Source of the DNA: Ornithodoros turicata
Lineage: Eukaryota; Arthropoda; Arachnida; Ixodida; Argasidae
Assembly: GCF_037126465.1 (NCBI RefSeq)
Contig: NC_088201.1
Coordinates: forward strand, 225,934,016-225,998,015
Length of the DNA stretch: 64,000 nt
Reading direction: 5' to 3'
Below, one piece after another: positions 45,646-56,800 of the stretch. The position numbers were made by a program, and so were the translations under genes. The notes under the pieces are model-generated. The model searched no databases, was not told the origin of the DNA, and worked only from the letters and a program-made list of their open reading frames with translations. How positions within the stretch are numbered: position 1 is the first letter of the stretch; the number at the start of each line of letters is the position of its first letter.

Positions 45646-48316
45646 TGTTAGTATGTGCCTGTCACGTTCGTAGCGCTGTTCAAGCTTTATTTGCTTTGCA
45701 AAAATTCAGACTTTATGGTATTAAGCTGCTGGAGTAGAAGTGACTTTCCCTGCTCGCTTAAGATAAATTGTGTATCCCTGTCCTGTGCTTTCTTCACGAA
45801 GGGACAATGCAAATGAGTATTTAGCATTATGCAATAATTATCTGATAGCAGAAATGGGTGTCTTTCTCACAGTTTATTAGCGTGTGCGTCGTTCTTTTAT
45901 TTATTTTTTCTCTTATAGCTATGCGAGCAAAAGTGCGTGTAATTTTTTCTGCTCTTTTCTTATTTTCTCTACTTTTATGTAGAAGAAAGCCTCCTGCGTA
46001 AAAGCTGAATAGTGTACTATCAGTGGAAGTGGGGTTGTTTGTTTGATTTTGTTGGGTGTTCGATATCTTGACGAAGTAAGCAGTGCTTAATTTTGCAGGT
46101 TTTTGAGCAGAAATGCTGGTATCGGAGCACGGAGTAGATATATTTCTCTGCTCCTTAAGAAAATTTGTACGTCGTTTTCCAAGCAGACCGCGTTTTAGTT
46201 ACGCGAAATAGAAAAATTAAGTTGTGTATGCTCTATGATGATCCGCCGCGGGCTAAGGCCTTTTCCCCGATGAGCAGTGTTTTGTATGCGATGTCGCATG
46301 TCTGGACTTGTTCAGTAGTGTTGCAATTTTTATCCTTTATATCTTGTTGCTGCCGTCTTGTGTTAGACGTTGAGCTTCGTAGCAATGTGCGGTAACGCTA
46401 CGATTATTCCTCAGCGCTCCGTGTGTTTAATGCGTTGTCCTCTGTGCGTGCATGCGTGTGCTTTTTTTCCCCCTGATTTGTGACGTCATCGTGGCATGTC
46501 TGGACTTGTTTAGCAGTGTTGCAGTTCTTCCCGCCGCTAGTATGTTGTTGGTGTCATGTTGTGTTAGCCGCGTGGCGATGTGTGGTGACCTGAGGTCTTA
46601 AGCCTTTTCCCTGCTCACCTAAGGATATTTGTGTATCCCTGTCCTGTGCTTTCTTTACGCAAGGGCAATGCGTCTGTGTATGTGGCACTATCAGATACCA
46701 GACATGAGTGTCTTTTTCTTGGTTTATTGGCATATGCTTCAGGTTTTTCAAGTCAAGCAAAAGTGCACGCAATTTTTTGCTGCTCTTTTCTTATTTTCTC
46801 TACTTTTTATGTAGAAGAAAGCCTCCTGCGTAAAAGCTAAATAGTGTTCTACCAGTGGAAGTGGGGTTGTTTGTTTGATTTTGTTGGGTGTTCGATATGT
46901 TGAGGAAGTCAGCTGTTAAAGGTATCCGTGAAGAAATGCTTGCATCTGAGCGCAGGATAGGAATTCCTGAAGCACGGCACCCTCAGTGTAAATTAATTAT
47001 TTTGGATATGAGTCTGCTTCCCTGCATGACAAGGCTGAAATGGGAAGAGAGAAAAAATTGGAGCGCTTCATTAGTAGCGATCCAAGTAATAGGGCAATTA
47101 TAGTTTCCATAGAAAGTTGGGTTCCTAAAATTATAGTTTAGTCGTAGTTTTTCTAAACTGCAATGCAATAATCATTAATATAGTATAGGAATGCTATCGT
47201 GTTCCCGTAAAGGCGTTCTGTCTTGTGCTTTGGAATGCGCGAATAGAACTTTGCTCCAGGCTTTTCCCGCCTTTATGCTCGCAATGCGCGAATGGAACTT
47301 TGCCCACCCGGCTTCCGCGCCTTTTTTGCTCGCAGGTGTAGCCTCAGACAACGAATGTGTGAGCATAGAAAGGGTCATGTATTACATAAGCCTGGAGGTG
47401 ATGTTGAGTGGTCTCACTTATTATTTTAAAAGAGCAGTGGTAGTTTACTGTAATTCTAATGACCATGATGAGCCTTTGGGGTGAAAATCGTTAATATGTA
47501 GGGTGCTTTTTTGTTGAATTTTAATGAGAGAATGAATGTCATTAAGAGTAGGACAAAGGAAATAATCTTGCGATTCAATAAATAATAGGAGTCTTTGCCG
47601 CTGTCTTCTTCAGACAGGATGTGATGACGTCACACAGTCTGTAGCAATGCATTGACCGTTACTGGAAAAAAGTGTGGCAATAGAAAAATAGTGTGTATTG
47701 TCCTGGGCAGATTTATGATGAGCACTGTTTTTGAATAAGAGGAGTGCGTGTGCTTAGAAATAGTTTGATGCTGGTTTCCTTCTTTGTTTCTTTTCGCTTT
47801 TTCCCCCCTTGTCTGACAAACATGTGCTGACATGCCTGGGCTTGTTCTCACATGCTTTCCTTCTACATGTAGTTTTTTTCTTTTTGAACAAGGCATATTC
47901 TTGACGATAGTGCTGCCTTGAATGGGAGTAGAGCTATTCTTAATAATTTTGCGATTCATTTAGTTCAGAGAGTAACCGCGAGGAGGACAGGTGTGTGACT
48001 TTATGTCTTGCTGAACCTTTTTTTTTTTCCTGTACAGTAAGACTTTGGGAATGAAATGCTACAATCTCCTCTTGTCTATGGTGCTCTTCTGCAATAGTTT
48101 CCTATGCAATCGTTATAGAAGAATAAAGGAAATAATCTAGGGATAGTGATTCAATAAATAATAGGTCCCCTGCCTAGAGCGCACGCGTCCTTGAGCCACG
48201 CAGGTGCATGATGACGTCATACCATGGCTTCATTGTAGATTGACCAAAGGAGCATTAGTGGAAAAAAACAGGGTAGCCCTGAGACAATAGGATGACGTCA
48301 CGACCAATGAGAACGG

Positions 48317-49172
48317 CCAGCAGGGGGCGCAAGGATTCACTACTCTCTTGGACACTGACGGGTCTCGACACGCAAATTCTGCTCCTGGCGTTGGCCGTCA
48401 GTGGAAGAGCGTAGCTTCGGTGGGGTTCTGTCTGCCTCTGATGGGGTGCGGATGTGTGGTTCGTCACTGGTGAATGGTGTTCGACGATGCAGGTGGATTT
48501 TGTGAAGAGCGGATTTACAATGAGGGAATGCTGTGAACGGGAAAAATGATGGTGAGTGTCTTTTTCACTCTGTTCAAGTGTTTGTTTTCCTCTGTTGCCC
48601 AGCAGTCGTACGATTTGTCCTGACGTGTCCTGACATGCCCCGATATGCATGCTTTCCTTTGTTGACGCTTAGTATTTTTTCTCTTTTGACAAGGAACATT
48701 GTTGTCTTGACGATAGTGCTGCCCTGAGTTCTGCGCGCGTTGATTTGTTGAGTGCCTAGTCCTCTTATTAGCCGTTGTTGGAGTTACATGTTAGGATGTT
48801 TTGTTCTTTTGCAAGTCTCATTTAGTAAGACTTTGGAATTCCTTCGATCAGCTTTCATGCATGGTGCTCTTCTGCAATAGTTTCCTATGCAATCGTTATA
48901 GAAGAATAAAGGAAATAATCTTGGGATAGTGATTCAATAAATAATAGGTCCCCTGCCTAGAGCGCACGCGTCCTTGAGCCACGCAGGTGCATGATGACGT
49001 CATACCATGGCTTCACTGCAGATTGACCAAAGGAGCATTAGTGGAAAAAAAAAACAGTGTAGCCCTGAGACAATAGGATGATGTCTGGACCAATGAGAAC
49101 TGCCAGCAGGGGGCGCAGGAATGCTCTTCTCACTTAGCCTCACGACCAATGAGAACTGCCAGCAGGGGGCGC
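48317..49172 (+). promoter_or_regulatory. CTCF-core motifs, element B right arm
   Basis: Exact CCAGCAGGGGGCGC at 48317-48330, 49103-49116 and 49159-49172, each beside CCAATGAGAAC. Confidence 0.65.
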
Positions 49173-50077
49173 AGGAATGCTCTTCTCACTTAGCCTCACG
49201 ACCAATGAGCAACGAGAGAAGAGGGCGCAGGAATGCTCTTCTCTCTTAGCCTCTCGCAGGTGGCGGTAGGAGCGCGCAGAGGGCGCTACGAGCGCGCGCA
49301 TGCGTAGCACCCGTAGAGTGGCGCTTACGTCAGTCCACCTCTGGCTCTCGTTGGGAGAAGACGTGTGGTCGTTCGCTCCGTCGTCACTTGATCCCTGGCT
49401 GTCGACGAGAGCAGTCGCATCGGTCTGCGCTCCTACTGTGGTGAGGTGATTTGCTGTGTAACTAATGCTTTCGCCAACTTTGTTCCCGCTTTGTTTGCGA
49501 TTTTCGTGCCAGTGCTGGTTGCTGTTGTCCGGGCATTCCCGCCATTTTCTATCATCTTCTGCCTTGGGAACGGGAGTAGCGCTGGCGTGATTCTTAATAA
49601 TTTTGTTGTGAGATTAGTTGAGAAAGTAACCGCTAGGGGATGCAGCTGCGGGGCTTTATACAGCAGAAAAACCATTACGAGTCAGTTCTCTGCCTGCCTC
49701 TCGGATGGAGCAGTCGCATCGTTCTGCGCTCCTGTTGTGGTGGGATCATTTGTTGTGTAACTAATTGTTTTTTCTTGTTAGCTATTGATGGTTTGCATAC
49801 TCTTGCTTTCCCAGCCTCTGTATTACGAGTGTTTTTCTCCTTGCATGTCCAGAGCTGTCCTAACCTGCCCAGACATGCCATGATGACGTCACAGCTGACG
49901 TCACAGGATGTGCGGAACTGGTGCTGCGATGCTTTGCAACCTGCCTCAGTGCTCCGTCGCCCAGCGGCCTTTCCGGGCCGCTTTCTTCAAGACGATGTCG
50001 TTGATCTTCAACTAAACTCCTTCTCTCCACTCTATCTCTATCTTTTTATTTTATTTTCTACCTGTTTTTTTATTTTT

Positions 50078-50253
50078 TATCAGCTCAAGTAGCCGGAAAC
50101 TCACATCTTCGTCTGGACGTGTCTTAGATGATCCCCAATTAGTGTAATGACTCTCTGGTGGGTCCTGATTAATGTGGGGGGTCCCAATTAGCTCTAATTG
50201 CTAATTAATGGCGTCCAGGCGAAGATGTGACTTGCCGGCTACTTGAGCTGATA
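50078..50253. repeat. Terminal hairpin, element B right end
   Basis: Same structure as at the other three ends. It is followed by TACACTACTACT and the target duplication. Confidence 0.85.
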
Positions 50254-50263
50254 CACTACTACT

Positions 50264-50269
50264 GCTAAC
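50264..50269 (+). other. Target-site duplication GCTAAC, right
   Basis: Matches 23702-23707. It restores the gag frame at this side of the insert. Confidence 0.85.
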
Positions 50270-50849
50270 CGTGGTACAGACGAAGTTAAAGGGACCTGCA
50301 GCAACATGGTATCGCAGTAAGTCAAAGGAATGTGATACGTGGGAACATTTTGAGTACCATTTTAGGAATATGTTTGTGCCTGTTACTAATCCTGTAACTA
50401 AGTACGAAGAAATGCGCAACAGAGTTCAAGTTAAGGGCGAATCAGTGCTTGATTATTTTATGGATAAGATGCATCTCTGTAAACGCTGTAAGCTAAAGGA
50501 CGACGAAACGAAGGAAATGATCCTTCTAGGTATTGCCGACAGGTCAGCGTACCAAATGCTTATGCCTAAACATCACAACTCATTAGAACAGCTACTGCAC
50601 GATCTAAAGCGTCACGTCCGATTCGAAAAAGAAAGAAACGACATGTTTGGCACAGGAACTCAAAAATCAACCCCCGAAAACAAGAAAAAAGTCTGTATCA
50701 GTGCAACTGAAAACTCAATCCAGACTCGTAAAGGAGGAATGTGGGCCCCTGCAAAGGACTCGCAGGGCAACCAAAAATGTTTCAATTGCAACGAATACGC
50801 CAATCACATCGCTAAAGATTGCCCCAAAGAGAAGAGAGTAAAATTTTGA
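50264..50849 (+). pseudogene. Ty3-like gag, C-terminal part with CCHC knuckle
   Basis: This continues the frame broken at 23707. It holds the typical capsid tail (LKGPAATWYRSK; RVQVKGESVLDYFMDK) and a nucleocapsid knuckle CFNCNEYANHIAKDC, where the spacing is C-x2-C-x5-H-x4-C, one residue longer than the standard. TGA at 50847-50849 ends the frame, and it falls at the first Cys of a second knuckle whose remaining residues (SCNKYGHGKREC) follow in the same frame. So gag and protease were one frame, now cut by a nonsense change. Confidence 0.8.
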
Positions 50850-51702
50850 ACGTCATGCAACAAGTATGGTCACGGAAAGCGAGAGTGCAAGTCGGGAAGT
50901 GACAAAGCGACGAAAGAATCCCTCTGCGTCGGCGACAATGGCCCCAGCAAATACGTAAAACAAGCCGTCATCAACGACGAAATATTGGTGACTTCATTTA
51001 TTGATCAAGGTAGTGCCGTAAGCATGATTACAGTTTCCGCAGCAGCGAAATGTGGACTGACAATTTTCGATGTCGCCGAGAAGGATGCGCTGTACGGACT
51101 CGCGCAAAAGAAAACTATGCCAGTTGGAAGGACTGTCATTAAGATATCTATCGATGACATCACAGCTGAAGTCCCAGCTTATGTTGTGAGCGATGATGTG
51201 ATTTGTTACGATGTACTCGTGGGACGAACTCTGCTCGATCTTGACAATGTTGTTATGATTAAGGCGAAGAACTGCATGAAACTAATCGACAGTCGAAAGG
51301 ACGGCCCGTTTAAGGATTTCACACTGGACGATGGTGACATTAAATATACTCTGAGGAACGAAGGCCCTATTAAAGTACCGCCAAACTCCATGCAGTTGAT
51401 AGACGTTAAGGCCGAAAACAGCGATGATTCAGGAACTGTTATGCTTAACTTCTACGAGCAAGACATCGGATGCCTACTTGAGCTACAAGATGGAAGGACG
51501 CGAATTCCGATTGTAAACAGAAGCTCCGATGAAATAACAATAAAAAAGAACTTTTCATTCGGTGGAGCGGTGAAAGTAGACCCAGTTTCGACACATGTTT
51601 GCGAGCTCAACGACGTTGACGAGAGCACGGCACAGGAGATAGAACAAGTCCATGATGTTTCTCCAGTGCTCACAGTCGAGGATGCCGTAGGTGCGCGATG
51701 CA
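50850..51702 (+). pseudogene. Ty3-like aspartic protease region (retroelement truncated after it)
   Basis: In the same frame after the TGA, second-knuckle residues are followed by a pepsin-like protease. LVTSFIDQGSAVSMI carries the active-site Asp in DQGS, where DTGS/DTGA is usual, and VLVGRTLLDLDN is the second conserved strand. A C-terminal domain of about 130 residues follows. Reverse transcriptase, RNase H and integrase should come next but are missing: the frame ends in TAG at 51705-51707, just past AGTAGTAC, the apparent end of the Polinton fragment. Confidence 0.75.
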
Positions 51703-52035
51703 AGTAGTACTCGGTGCAGGATTAAATCGACCAAGGATAGATTCGACCATCGCTAAGGTCTGATATCGGAGGATATTTGGAGCAGGATACTTTCCGCCCA
51801 AGGAGGAGCGCGAGCCAAGACCGCCCCCGCGCGTTTCGCGGCCGCGCGTAGAGAGGGGCTTCCTTCTCGCGTTTGAACATGCGTGAACATGCAAAATACA
51901 TCTTATTCCCTTTCCACATCTTTTAATACATCCCCGAGCGGGGAGTTTTCCTACCGCACTTAACATAGCATACTTTCCTCCTGAAGACATGCAAGCAATA
52001 GACATACACATTTGTACAAGTGAAAAATATTTTAT
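51703..52035 (-). mobile_element. Putative Polinton terminal region
   Basis: AGTAGTACTCGGTGCAGG begins where retroelement homology stops. 5'-AG starts and a nearby PolB tail are expected of a Polinton end. If this is the terminus, the preceding GATGCA (51697-51702) would be one side of a 6-bp target duplication. No second end is found in the window, so it is not proved. Confidence 0.5.
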
Positions 52036-52036
52036 T
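52031..52036 (-). terminator. Poly(A) signal after PolB
   Basis: AATAAA on the minus strand, about 180 bases past the PolB stop and inside the putative terminal region. Confidence 0.45.
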
Positions 52037-52216
52037 AATGCCAATTAAAGCCAATGATGCTGGGGGGGGATTGCTAATTATGTTGCCAATTGTGTTGCCA
52101 ATCTGTGTGAAGGAGAAAACCCCAGCGGAAAAACCTTCACACCTGAAACAGAAGAAACATACAAGACAACAAAGATGCTACAGGATGGCAATTAAAAACA
52201 TGAGAATGAAACATAC

Positions 52217-54887
52217 TCACACATTTTCTTCCTTGATTTGACAACTTCCATAAGGGTATGAATCGATGGCATTGAATTGATAGCGTTTATCATCATAGGG
52301 CATGAGAGCAAGCTTGGTATTCTCCAAGGTATACATGCACTGACGTTTGCTACATATTGATCTTTGCACATGAGGTACCTTTTCACTATTGAACAACACA
52401 TTTTTGTACACATCATGAAGCAAATGCTTGCGAAGTATATCCTTCTTCACTCCTTTTGCTCTAGCTATTTGATCATCACCAACCAACTTTATCGAATACA
52501 TTTTAGCCTTTAGAGCAACTACCTCCTCAATTATACGACCACCAGTCTCACACTTGAATCTAAACAACTTACCCTTATTTTTGTCACTGTACAATGCATG
52601 ATCTCCAGGATATGATGACAAGTCCAGATGTTCATCTGCAATTTTCTTCAGTTCACCTTCATAATCGTCAGTCATCAACTCTAGGATAAAACTATCAGTG
52701 TCCGTGTACATGGGAATGACTGTACAGGAGAGCTTGCTCTGTAGAGTACAATAGAGGAACTCATACATAACATACTTCGAGTGCTCAAGCACGCAGAATC
52801 CAATCTGCAATGGGAAGTTACATTTGATAGTTCTTTTTTTTTTCAATTCGTACAGCACACAATTCTCAGAGAGAATTTCGAAGTGAACACAGTCATTTGA
52901 ACTGCTGTACCGCTCAGCTTCCTCTAGACTAAAGGCTACCTTAATGTTCCTGAAACGAGAAGGATTAAGAAGACTTCTTCCAAAGATACTATTTATAGAG
53001 AGCTTCATCAAGCTCTCCTCAAACTCTGTTTTGTGCTGCTCTACGACGCTCAATGTTCATCATGATATATGGTTCAAATATCTTGCTCTGCTTGAATTGT
53101 AGTATTTTATGGATCTTGCTCACTTTCATACCCAGTCTATAGTACAACCCCAGCAAGCGATAGTGCACAACATACCTTGTTTTGTCCATACATGTGAGAA
53201 GCAACTTCTCTTGAGCGGATGTCCTGTAATTAAGCTGCTCAATTAGTTGATGTTGATACGTTGACAGCCAACTTGAGTCCACCTTCTGCTTGAGCGGCGC
53301 CAGCGGGAAATACCGTGTCTTCTCATGCAACTCTGGAGGGTATACTAGATCGCATACATATATATAACCGATAGCTGCATCCTCTGGGTGATTAACAAAA
53401 TCGATACTCGAGAACTTTTCTTCAGGCACCCATTCGAACCCTCCAACTGGAAGGCACTTTGTGAGACAACCACCATACAGAGAATTGGCATCATAGTAGG
53501 CCAAATAGCTCGATGGTCTTTCTTCATCGTAATCAGGGCAATCCTTATTGTTAGCTCGAGCATAGCGTTCCGATTGTTGGCAAATACCTCCACGAATGGA
53601 GCCCTCAATCGTACGGTACATTTCTTCATCAGTGAAGAGCTCTATTTCCGCCGAAGTGTGCTTCAGAGCAGCTTGCCAGCTGAAACCTGGGAAACTCACA
53701 AAGCGAAGCACTTCCAACCCATACGTCTTCATGGATAGAAACCTAAAATGCTGCATTACATCCAACAATAACAGTGTGTCACATAACAAATAAAGGTTGT
53801 TGTAATCGGTGAGGGTCCTGCAAGAAAAGTGATTAAATATATCCTGTGCATAGGCATAGTCATCGTCGCTCACAGGTGTCCTAGTTAGATCATTAAAAAA
53901 AGCTTCCTTGGGTGGAAGACTTTCTTCTTTGTACACATCAAAGCTCTTAATGTAGGAATATGGAAAGACGCCTTTCCGAGTCAGACGAAGAAAATCTTCG
54001 CCATATACCTGCTTCAGACACTTGAATGCTTGAACACCCTCAGAAACCATTAAACTGTCAACAAGACAGGACAGTGATTGATTCAAATATTGAGTAGTGT
54101 CACGGAAAATGAAATTACCATACTCAAAGTTCCGTATTTTTTCACTACTTGTTGCAATAAGTTTGGGTGGTGTTTTCCATTTCATGTCGTGGAAACCACG
54201 AAGCAGAGAACTGATGTCATAGGCCAAATTGTGTACCAACACTGGTATCTTACCTTTATTTGCACAACCAACGTTGCATTGGTTGCACAAAGAGGCCAAA
54301 AAGTTTGGGCCATCATACCTACTATGGTCATGATGACATGTTTTAGGGTGAGCTTGATCAAAGAGAACACCGCAGTACTCGCACTGAATGGCTGCATTGT
54401 GTTTACTCTCTTGCTCAGCTGACAAAATTATAGGTGCTGGTTCGCTGTTATACATTGATGCGATGTCGTGTAGAAGCATGAGATATTCTACACACTTGGA
54501 ACTAGCATCAGGTCCCAAATATACATCTTTTGCAATGATCTGCGAGTCGTAAGTTCGTACTAGAACTGCACAAAATGAACTCATTACGTGGCGTTGTACG
54601 GCATTTTTGACTGCTGTATTAGGGTCCAGAATGGACTCAGTGTTAAGTCCTATCACATAAGGATAGGCGAACATATTGAAATATTGATTACATTTTATTA
54701 TATTTTTGCCCGGTGGTGGGAACTGTAAGCTGACTTCCTTCAAGTTCCTACACACACGACGATGCCTGATTAGCGAATCATTTGTACAAAATCCACGAGT
54801 ACATTTCTCGCAGAATACCCGACCGTTACGACTCATCAGAGCATTGAAATTTCTGATACCAAAAAAGTGATCATTCACTTCCAACAA
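52217..54887 (-). pseudogene. Protein-primed family B DNA polymerase of a Polinton/Maverick (frameshifted)
   Basis: Two overlapping minus-strand frames, 54887-53019 (622 codons) and 53053-52217 (278 codons), together give nearly all of a PolB. In order: a C2HC zinc finger (C26, C29, H42, C46), an exonuclease region with HNLAYD and a CxxC...CHHDH insert, YDANSLYG (polymerase motif A), then in the second frame KLSINSIFGRS (motif B) and MYTDTDSF (motif C). A one-base change in an A run near 53030 separates them. The exonuclease I motif reads NTES where D-x-E is expected. There is no ATG at the left edge of the first frame and in-frame stops lie upstream, so the N-terminus is missing. Polinton PolB replicates the element from a protein primer; capsid, ATPase, protease and integrase genes are not in the window. 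Confidence 0.85.
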
Positions 54888-54899
54888 CTTAACACTATC

Positions 54900-55750
54900 A
54901 CAGAATTCCGTTTTTGGTATGCGAGAGGGGTTCAGATGTTGCTGTCATGACATCTAAGAACAATCATTGCGACCTATGACTAAAGAGTGCACTATTTTCA
55001 CAAGCTACCTTAGAGTTCCGAGAGGGGGGGGCACAGCCCACCCTTGTTGAATTCTCGGTATGCCCATGTTCGTAGCTACTCTGATATTTTGCGTGCGTTG
55101 TTATATCTAGGATGGCTTAGGCATAGAAATAGCATGCGTGTGAATGGGGAGCGAGACGATAGTGAGCGCCCACACTCGGAACAATCATAGCACAGCATGC
55201 GCCCCTCCATACAATACTGATGTAGTCAAGTCATGCAATGATACAATCATGACCTCCCATCTGATGATGGAGGGGCGTAAGCTTTTTGAATGCGCTTTGT
55301 GTGTCGATCGTTACATACCCTGATCGACACAAAAGACATACCCTCTGCTCGTATGCTGTAGCATTTCTGCACGCACACTTGACAACGAATGTCTCTATTC
55401 TGCGTATAAGGAGTGGAACTCAACCTATTTGACCTATGGTCAGACGGCTGACTGTTCTGTTGCAAGACGTCGGATACTGTCTTGACTCCCTGTTGAAACC
55501 CCTTTCTCGCATAACCCGCCCTTGCGCCATGCGAAGCGTGCCTCTCCGTGCACCTGCGTAGAGCATTGCAGTGCGTCATGAAATTCTCTTCCTGAATGAC
55601 AATGCTGAATCAGCTTCTGCTGCCTGCATTAGACACACAGTGCTGATATTTTGTGAACGTGTGTGATGCAAAAGATGAAAAACTTCTCAGGGTTGTCGCT
55701 AATAAGCACAAAGAAAGAAGGTAGTCAAGCACACGTATGGCTAAGTGAAA
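54900..55750. other. No supported gene
   Basis: Possible decayed Polinton interior upstream of PolB. A 110-codon minus-strand frame at 55579-55247 has basic composition but no motif that I recognise. Confidence 0.3.
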
Positions 55751-55764
55751 AAATGCGAAGTAGT

Positions 55765-55905
55765 TGTAGCCCGCTGTAATCTAACTACTGTAGTTAATTA
55801 CAAAAAAAATGTTTAACTAGTAGTTGTAACTACCATTTTTGAAAGTAGTTTCTTAATAATTTTTAGCTACCATGCAGTAGTACAACTGGTAGATAACTAC
55901 TGTAT
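55765..55905. repeat. GTAGTTA/TAACTAC-rich repeat
   Basis: Dense AACTACTGTAGTTA and GTAGTTGTAACTAC words on both strands, of the type that forms subterminal repeats of hAT-like elements. No ends were found. Confidence 0.5.
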
Positions 55906-55909
55906 ATCC

Positions 55910-56570
55910 CTGAAGGAATGTCTTGTTCAGTTTCACCTGTGCATGTAGTGTCAAGTTCTGTGTGGAACAGACCTGGTATCGATATGGGATTCGTTGGGAA
56001 CCTACCACCTCACCAGAACTTTTTGAATATTGAGCTAATCCCCAAATCCACGTACTTCCTGCCCTGCCAGATAAGGACTTTTGTTGCGTTTGACTGTTGT
56101 ATAATGTAAAGTAGTGCCTGTGTGGCCGTTTTAAGAGTGGATTTCTTGGTTTTTCTAATAATTTTTATCTTAAAAAATACACCAGGTGGCTTTTCTGTGC
56201 ATTTTAAATTGATGCGTTACGAAGAGGGTGCACCACATCTGCTAACGAATTCAAATATTGCCTGTGTGGCCATTTCAAGAGTTGTTTTGAGTATTACCTG
56301 CGCGGCTGGTTTAAGTGTTAACTCGAGTATCAAGCACGAGGTATCAAGAGTATCAAGCATCAGCGCAGCACTTGTATGTGCATTCGTTCTTCGATATTGT
56401 TTGGGATGATAGCCTGTGCATTCAGTGTAGCACTGTATCCACAGAGTAAGGCATTTTGTTTAAAAGAAGTAATTTCTTGTATAACTCAATTGTCTATCTA
56501 CCCTCCTCCGACAACGTGGCATGTCTAACCACTATGCATCTTGGGTTCAGCGAATCTATGCAATCTGTTT
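55910..56570. other. No supported gene
   Basis: A duplicated word (GCCTGTGTGGCC, near 56118 and 56261) hints at a decayed local repeat. Nothing else is seen. Confidence 0.3.
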
Positions 56571-56573
56571 CTT

Positions 56574-56800
56574 TTTTTATTCCATGTCAGCACCGCGAAG
56601 CAACTGTAGTTATGAGCAGCGTACAGATGGGGAGAGGACAGCAGGAAGGCATAGGGAGTGGGGGTTAGTATGCACCCTGGGCTGACTTCAGGGGAACCTG
56701 TGCAGACACTAATCTGGAAAGCGCTTGGGAAACCGCCTGACAGCACAGGTGGTGGAAGGATTAGAACCCACCACTTTGCAGTCTCGAGCACGATTTGCAA
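56574..56800 (-). mobile_element. Ruka-like tRNA-derived SINE
   Basis: The minus strand carries a B box (GGTTCTAATCC at 56768-56758), the stem GTGGTGGG...CCACCACC, a body with TCCCCATCTGTACGCTGCTC and GTTGCTTCGCGGTGCTGACA, and an A-rich tail (AATAAAAAAAG) near 56574. This layout is that of the serine-tRNA-derived SINEs of hard ticks. The A box is not seen, so the 5' end is missing or diverged. Confidence 0.65.

Larger units (their letters stand above)
37949..50263. mobile_element. Giant foldback element B (12.3-kb palindrome)
   Basis: B is a second copy of the same family as A. The left arm is about 37949-44300 and the right about 44305-50263. Left end AGTAGTAATG; right end, read inward, AGTAGTAGTG, directly followed by GCTAAC and the rest of gag. 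Arms differ from each other and from A by scattered changes and indels. B has one copy of the two tandem units doubled in A. Both its arms carry an extra insert of about 430 bp that A lacks. Its centre is shortened on the right by about 230 bp. No coding region is supported. Confidence 0.8.

Noticed and set aside
55247..55579. 110-codon minus-strand frame as a Polinton gene
   Set aside because: Basic composition but no recognisable motif, and no flanking signals.
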